Positions 60,059 to 64,000 of a stretch of DNA of 64,000 bases are shown here, piece after piece (position 1 is the stretch's first letter; each line of letters starts with the position of its first letter). Where the stretch lies: contig NZ_JAGHZS010000001.1 in NCBI RefSeq assembly GCF_017745275.1, positions 682,001 to 746,000 of the forward strand, in the 5' to 3' direction. Under the pieces are notes generated by a model. The model searched no databases and was not told the origin of the DNA. It saw only the letters and a program-made list of their open reading frames with translations. Source of the stretch: Chitinophaga sp. GTDB taxonomy: Bacteria; Bacteroidota; Bacteroidia; Chitinophagales; Chitinophagaceae. The translations under genes and the position numbers were made by a program.

Positions 60059-61405
60059 TTAATTTTTAGTGAGAGAAGCGGCAAAAGTGGCTGCATTTTG
60101 CAACAAAGCCGGGATAGCTACGCCCCGCATGTAATTTCCCTGGATAGATATACCCGGATATTGTTTTTCAAAATTGTCAACAGCACCGCGCAATTTCGCG
60201 TGCCCTACATTCAACTGCGGAATAGCTTTGGGCCAGGTACTAAATCGCTGCATCACCGGAGGAGCCGTTAAATGCAGTATCTCCGTAATTTCTTTGATCA
60301 CCTGTTGTTGCCATACTTCAGGACTCAGTTGATCAAACAACTGTTCCTGCCTGGCACCACCCAGGAATACGGTAAACAATATTTTTCCTGCCGGTGCCTT
60401 CTCCGGGAAAATAGCAGAATTGCAGATGGCTCCCAGGAAGTGTTTATTTTCTGCATGTGGCACCAAAAAGCCGAAACCTTCCAACGGCTGTGGCAGCGCC
60501 GCAACATCAAACCCCAGGTGTAATACGCCCATGCGGGGATAAGGCACTTCCCGCAAAAGCGCGGCAGTAGTAGTATCGAGAGAGCTGATGATATCAGCGG
60601 TACGGTAGGCAGGCGTTGTAATCACTACTTTTGCGGCTGTAAAGCTGGCAGATACGCCGTTTTCCACCGCGTTGACCAGATAGCCGTTATTAGAAGAGCT
60701 GATGGCGGTAATGGCGCAATTAAAACGTACCGGTGTGGTCAGCAACTGTGTCAAACGATTCGTGAGTACCTGGTTGCCTCCCTTGAAACTGATAATTTTC
60801 CGGCCTCCCATGGCGGTTTTATTCTTCATCAGTCCTTTGGTAACGCTGCCATATTCCTGCTCCCAGCGCGGTAATGCAGGTAATACCTCGCCAATGCTCA
60901 TGCGGTCAGGATGACCTGCATAAATACCAGATAATACCGGATCAAATACATAATCCGCAATTTCTTTATTAAATCTTCTGCTTACAAAATCAGTCACACT
61001 CTCCTCTCCCTCAACAGGTGCTGCTTTCCGGAAACGCTCCGTAAACAGGCGCCATTTGCTGCCACGACTCAGATAATCCGAAGCCATGATTTTAAAAGGA
61101 TGAGGAGAAACACCATGTAGTTGATTGTTTCTAACGAGGAACCGATGTTTACTGGCGGCACTGGCTTCCAGGATATCCCCATCCAGCCCCAGTTCCCTGA
61201 AGAATGTCAATACTTCGGGAGTAGCAGCAATGGTATTGGCGCCGGCATCCAGCTCAAATCCATTTTCCCTGAAAGAATGCATTACACCACCCGAATGATC
61301 TGCTGCTTCCAGTACCAGGTATGGTACCTGCAACTTTTGCAATTCATATGCAATACTCAGCCCGGCGATACCGGCGCCAATGATCAAAACGGGTTGTTCA
61401 GACAT
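60059..61405 (-). CDS. hemG: protoporphyrinogen oxidase (oxygen-dependent, HemY-type)
   Basis: The product has 448 residues. The FAD-binding motif VLIIGAGIAGLSIAYELQ at the N-terminus and ELDAGANTI are typical of protoporphyrinogen oxidase; YAGHPDRMSIGEVLPALPRWEQEYGS and HLGFDVAALPQPLEGFGFLVP match the family's substrate region. The C-terminus GIAIPALLQNAAT-like (GVAIPALLQNAATFAASL) completes the FAD site. It oxidises protoporphyrinogen IX to protoporphyrin IX, the substrate of the ferrochelatase encoded 9 bases upstream. The two genes form an operon. Confidence 0.92.
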   Translation of the reverse strand: MSEQPVLIIGAGIAGLSIAYELQKLQVPYLVLEAADHSGGVMHSFRENGFELDAGANTIAATPEVLTFFRELGLDGDILEASAASKHRFLVRNNQLHGVSPHPFKIMASDYLSRGSKWRLFTERFRKAAPVEGEESVTDFVSRRFNKEIADYVFDPVLSGIYAGHPDRMSIGEVLPALPRWEQEYGSVTKGLMKNKTAMGGRKIISFKGGNQVLTNRLTQLLTTPVRFNCAITAISSSNNGYLVNAVENGVSASFTAAKVVITTPAYRTADIISSLDTTTAALLREVPYPRMGVLHLGFDVAALPQPLEGFGFLVPHAENKHFLGAICNSAIFPEKAPAGKILFTVFLGGARQEQLFDQLSPEVWQQQVIKEITEILHLTAPPVMQRFSTWPKAIPQLNVGHAKLRGAVDNFEKQYPGISIQGNYMRGVAIPALLQNAATFAASLTKN

Positions 61406-61414
61406 ATGGAAAGA

Positions 61415-62461
61415 TTAAACTACTTGTTCTTTGGCAATGATTTCCGTACAATATTTTACTACCGCTTTCACCCACATCGGATGTATATTCAGACAGGGTA
61501 TCATGGTAAACGTTTCACCTCCGCTGCTCAGGAACGAATGCTTTCCTTCTACAGCAATCTCCTCCAATGTTTCCAGGCAGTCGGATACGAAAGCCGGACA
61601 TACAATCAGCAGCTTCTTCTTTCCCTCTGCAGGCAATGTTTCCAGCAACCCGGCCGTATAAGGCTTCAGCCACTCTTCACGCCCCAGCCGCGACTGGAAA
61701 GAGATACCCCATTTTTCACGGGGTAATCCCAACTGCTCCGCTACCAGCTCAGTGGTAACCGTGATCTGGTGACGATAACAGAAAGGTGACGCGGCTGATT
61801 TCACATGACAACAATCAGCCACTTTCATACAATGCGCCCCGGTAGGATCTGCTTTACGCATATGCCTTTCCGGTAATCCATGGTAACTGAATAATACGTA
61901 ATCATACTCCTGCTGGAGATATGGACGCATACTTTCACTCAATGCATTGATATATTCCGGCTCATCATAAAATGGCGGAACAGTAGATAACTTAAATTTA
62001 TATTTCTTCTTACGGTAAATTTCCTGCGCATACTCCACTGCGGTTTCATAAGAAGACATCGCATAATGTGGATACAATGGCAACAACACCACTTCCTTCA
62101 AATCAGGATTTTGCTTCAACAGGTTGTTAAAAGCTACTTCGGGGCTGGGATTTCCATAACGCATGGCTATTTCCACCGGTATCTCCATATCGTTCTGCAC
62201 TGCCATCTGTAACTGCTTCGTCAATGCTACCAGGGGAGAACCTTCTTCCCACCAGATAGATGCATAGGCCTTCGCAGACTGTTCCGCGCGTTTCGGTACA
62301 ATGATACCCTCTATCAATATCTTACGGAATAACCACGGATAGTCGATGACACGCTTGTCCATCAAAAACTCTATCAGATAACGTTTTACATCCGGTACAG
62401 CCGTAGAATCAGGCGATCCAAGGTTCATCAATACTATTCCAACATCAGATTTAGCTACCAT
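61415..62461 (-). CDS. hemH: ferrochelatase
   Basis: The product has 348 residues. VGIVLMNLGSPDS opens the protein; the active-site His is in FSYHGLPERH (His194) and the acidic site in CPAFVSDCLETLEEI (about 288-302). The enzyme inserts Fe2+ into protoporphyrin IX to form heme. A cluster of four Cys (211, 217, 218 and 228, within AHCMKVADCC and FCYRHQ) could hold an iron-sulfur centre, as some ferrochelatases do; this is an inference. The promoter box TAGCTTTG lies 19 bases upstream, next to element l. Confidence 0.95.
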   Translation of the reverse strand: MVAKSDVGIVLMNLGSPDSTAVPDVKRYLIEFLMDKRVIDYPWLFRKILIEGIIVPKRAEQSAKAYASIWWEEGSPLVALTKQLQMAVQNDMEIPVEIAMRYGNPSPEVAFNNLLKQNPDLKEVVLLPLYPHYAMSSYETAVEYAQEIYRKKKYKFKLSTVPPFYDEPEYINALSESMRPYLQQEYDYVLFSYHGLPERHMRKADPTGAHCMKVADCCHVKSAASPFCYRHQITVTTELVAEQLGLPREKWGISFQSRLGREEWLKPYTAGLLETLPAEGKKKLLIVCPAFVSDCLETLEEIAVEGKHSFLSSGGETFTMIPCLNIHPMWVKAVVKYCTEIIAKEQVV

Positions 62462-62480
62462 TTCCTTTTATAAATTGTGG

Positions 62481-62488
62481 CAAAGCTA
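62481..62488 (-). promoter_or_regulatory. -7 box of hemH (TAGCTTTG), next to element l
   Basis: The reverse strand reads TAGCTTTG (TAnnTTTG match), 19 bases before the hemH ATG. The arm of element l begins nine bases away, so its heptads occupy the -33 region. Confidence 0.5.
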
Positions 62489-62496
62489 AGGAAAAA

Positions 62497-62618
62497 GCAG
62501 AAAGCATAAAGCATAAAGCAAAAAGCTATTGAAGCGGAGAATGAAGCGGATGACGCTTTCCAAACCCGCTCTGATCTTCGCTTCAATAGCTTTTTGCTTT
62601 ATGCTTTATGCTTTCTGC
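62497..62618. repeat. perfect 40-bp inverted repeat, AAAGC class, in the hemH/hemA gap (element l)
   Basis: The arms 62497-62536 and 62579-62618 are exactly complementary over 40 bases, with a 42-base inner part that is partly paired (CGG/CCG end). The core is AGCTATTGAAGCG. This copy is in a divergent promoter gap rather than at gene ends. Confidence 0.95.
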
Positions 62619-62731
62619 GCTTTACAGTTCCTTGTCATCCTATTGTAAAGAATAAAAACTGATAAAAATCATTTTTTCGTCGTACTGATTACCAGTAGTA
62701 GAAATGACACACTAATGACAGCCTAAACCCA

Positions 62732-62760
62732 TTTGTTTGGAACGTATGAAAGTACTTTTG
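62732..62760 (+). promoter_or_regulatory. promoter of hemA
   Basis: TTTG (62732-62735), 17 bases, then TACTTTTG (62753-62760), 23 bases before the hemA ATG. The gap is slightly shorter than the usual 19-21. Confidence 0.5.
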
Positions 62761-62783
62761 CATCCGGAAGCTTATATAAGAAC

Positions 62784-64000
62784 ATGCAGGTCAGTCATTC
62801 AAAAGAAATAGCAAATTTTCATATCGTTGGCATCAACTATAAGAAAACAGACGCTGCTATCAGGGGATTATACGCCATCAATCCGGCACAGTATCAACAA
62901 CTCCTGGAGCATGCCAGGACGGTGCAACTAGACGATCTCTTTGTACTATCCACTTGTAACAGAACAGAAGTATACGGATTTGCTGCGAATCCCGGGCAGC
63001 TGATAGACTTGCTATGCAGGGAATCTAACGGCGATAGAAGCCAGCTCGAAGAATTAGCTTATATCAAATCAGGAGAAGAAGCCGTAAGGCATTTATACCA
63101 GGTGGGCACCGGCCTTGATTCCCAGATCCTCGGCGATTATGAAATCATCGGCCAGATACGTAACGCTACCAAATTCGCTAAAGCACAGCAATGCCTCGGC
63201 AGCTTCCTCGAAAGATTGGTGAACAGTGTATTACAGGTTTCCAAACTCATTAAAACAGAAACAGGACTCAGCAAAGGCACTGTATCCGTGGCTTTCGCCA
63301 CCGTAAGGATGCTGGAACGCATTTGCCCTGATATAAAAGATAAAAAAATTGTGTTGTTAGGTGTGGGCAAAATAGGCCGTAATACCTGCAAAAACATGAT
63401 TGAATACCTGGGAGTAAAAGAAATCACCCTCATTAACCGCACCATGCAGGTAGCAGCAGATTTCGCCGATCAACACGGATTGAAATATGCACCCTACGAA
63501 AACATGGTCAGTGAAATGCAGGCGGCAGACGTAATACTGGTGGCCTCCAATGCACCACATCCAACGGTATTAACACATCACCTGCACCAGACTTCTCCCA
63601 AACTCATCGTAGACCTTTCTATTCCATTTAACGTGGAAGCGGCCGTAGGTGACCTGCCGCATATCACCCTCGTAAATGTGGATGAACTGTCGAAAGTACA
63701 GGATGAAACCCTGCAAAACAGGCTCGGCGAGGTTCCTAAGGCCATTGCCATCATTGATGAACACATGGAGGAATTCCTCTACTGGTATAAAATGCGCAAG
63801 CACGCGGTAGTATTGAAAGCAGTAAAAGATAAACTGCATGAAATACATACCCGCGAAATACAACAGCAGAAAAACGGAGGCCACTACAACATAGAAGATA
63901 TCGAACTGGTATCCTCCCGCATCATACAGAAAATGATTAATCTCATGGCAGGTAAAGTACGCAAGGAAACTGATAAAAGTGACCAGTACATTGCTATGAT
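62784..64000 (+). CDS. hemA: glutamyl-tRNA reductase (3' end cut by window edge)
   Basis: About 405 codons are seen before the right edge. The catalytic Cys lies in VLSTCNRTEVYGF (Cys58); GLDSQILGDYEIIGQIRNA and the NADPH-binding IVLLGVGKIGRNTCKNM follow, then INRTMQVAADFA and IVDLSIPFNVE. The C-terminal dimerisation helix is just starting at the edge. The enzyme reduces glutamyl-tRNA to glutamate-1-semialdehyde, the first step of heme synthesis by the C5 route. It is divergent from hemH/hemG, so both ends of the heme pathway share one intergenic region. The start gives the family N-terminus (NFHIVGINYKKTD). Confidence 0.95.
   Translation, partial: MQVSHSKEIANFHIVGINYKKTDAAIRGLYAINPAQYQQLLEHARTVQLDDLFVLSTCNRTEVYGFAANPGQLIDLLCRESNGDRSQLEELAYIKSGEEAVRHLYQVGTGLDSQILGDYEIIGQIRNATKFAKAQQCLGSFLERLVNSVLQVSKLIKTETGLSKGTVSVAFATVRMLERICPDIKDKKIVLLGVGKIGRNTCKNMIEYLGVKEITLINRTMQVAADFADQHGLKYAPYENMVSEMQAADVILVASNAPHPTVLTHHLHQTSPKLIVDLSIPFNVEAAVGDLPHITLVNVDELSKVQDETLQNRLGEVPKAIAIIDEHMEEFLYWYKMRKHAVVLKAVKDKLHEIHTREIQQQKNGGHYNIEDIELVSSRIIQKMINLMAGKVRKETDKSDQYIAM

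Noticed and set aside
37121..62618. CRISPR array as an explanation of the dispersed repeats
   Set aside because: The copies are single inverted repeats kilobases apart, not direct repeats with regular spacers, and no cas gene is present.
37121..62618. Ordinary IS ends or MITEs of a resident transposon
   Set aside because: No transposase gene lies in the window and no clear target-site duplications were seen; mobility remains only a hypothesis.

Overview
The window comes from a member of the Bacteroidota, most likely a Chitinophagaceae (Chitinophaga-like) species. The signs are a SusC/SusD pair, FecI-like ECF sigma factors followed by FecR anti-sigma factors, STN domains, promoters of the TAnnTTTG type, weak Shine-Dalgarno signals, and lipoproteins with a Cys close to the N-terminus. 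All assignments come from reading the sequence; no database search was run.

Layout. 1-2337 is the 5' part of a Tat-exported phospholipase C (reverse strand, cut by the window edge). 2533-7629 is an ECF sigma/FecR/STN-repeat-protein cluster with a second surface-repeat paralogue; two near-identical promoter elements mark it as an autoregulated ECF regulon. 7918-12143 holds a Skp-like chaperone, a small acetyltransferase, an SMP-30 lactonase and two multi-pass membrane proteins. 12289-12643 is a triplet of tandem tRNA-Gly(GCC) genes. 12873-17004 has a PepSY membrane protein, a glycosyltransferase, an orphan histidine kinase and tRNA-Leu(GAG). 17239-32150 is one long reverse-strand locus: ECF sigma, FecR, SusC, SusD, a lipoprotein, then M14 carboxypeptidase, M20 amidohydrolase and a second M14 carboxypeptidase, which looks like a peptide uptake and degradation locus. 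32381-36008 has a phased TTAACA box with a possible small RNA, a DUF2130 protein, a HAD phosphatase, and a second phased box before a DUF4136 lipoprotein and an outer-membrane barrel protein. 36085-64000 is mainly housekeeping: apbE, glutaryl-CoA dehydrogenase, pyrF, mrp, 3-hydroxybutyryl-CoA dehydrogenase, ribD, prmC, exbB/exbD, pepT, metE, an FKBP isomerase, namZ, fmt, an rRNA methyltransferase, the three-subunit pnt transhydrogenase, and the heme genes hemG, hemH and hemA (the last cut by the right edge).

The most unusual feature is a set of long, near-perfect intergenic inverted repeats, eleven in this window and ten of them between 37.1 and 62.6 kb. Most have arms of 21-53 bp. One class has arms built from AAAGCNN heptads, the other from TTAGC units around a GCAGCGGAG core. 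They sit mostly at convergent gene ends where no ordinary terminator is visible, often supply stop codons, occur in both orientations, and show compensatory base changes between copies. They are the best candidate here for an undescribed element.
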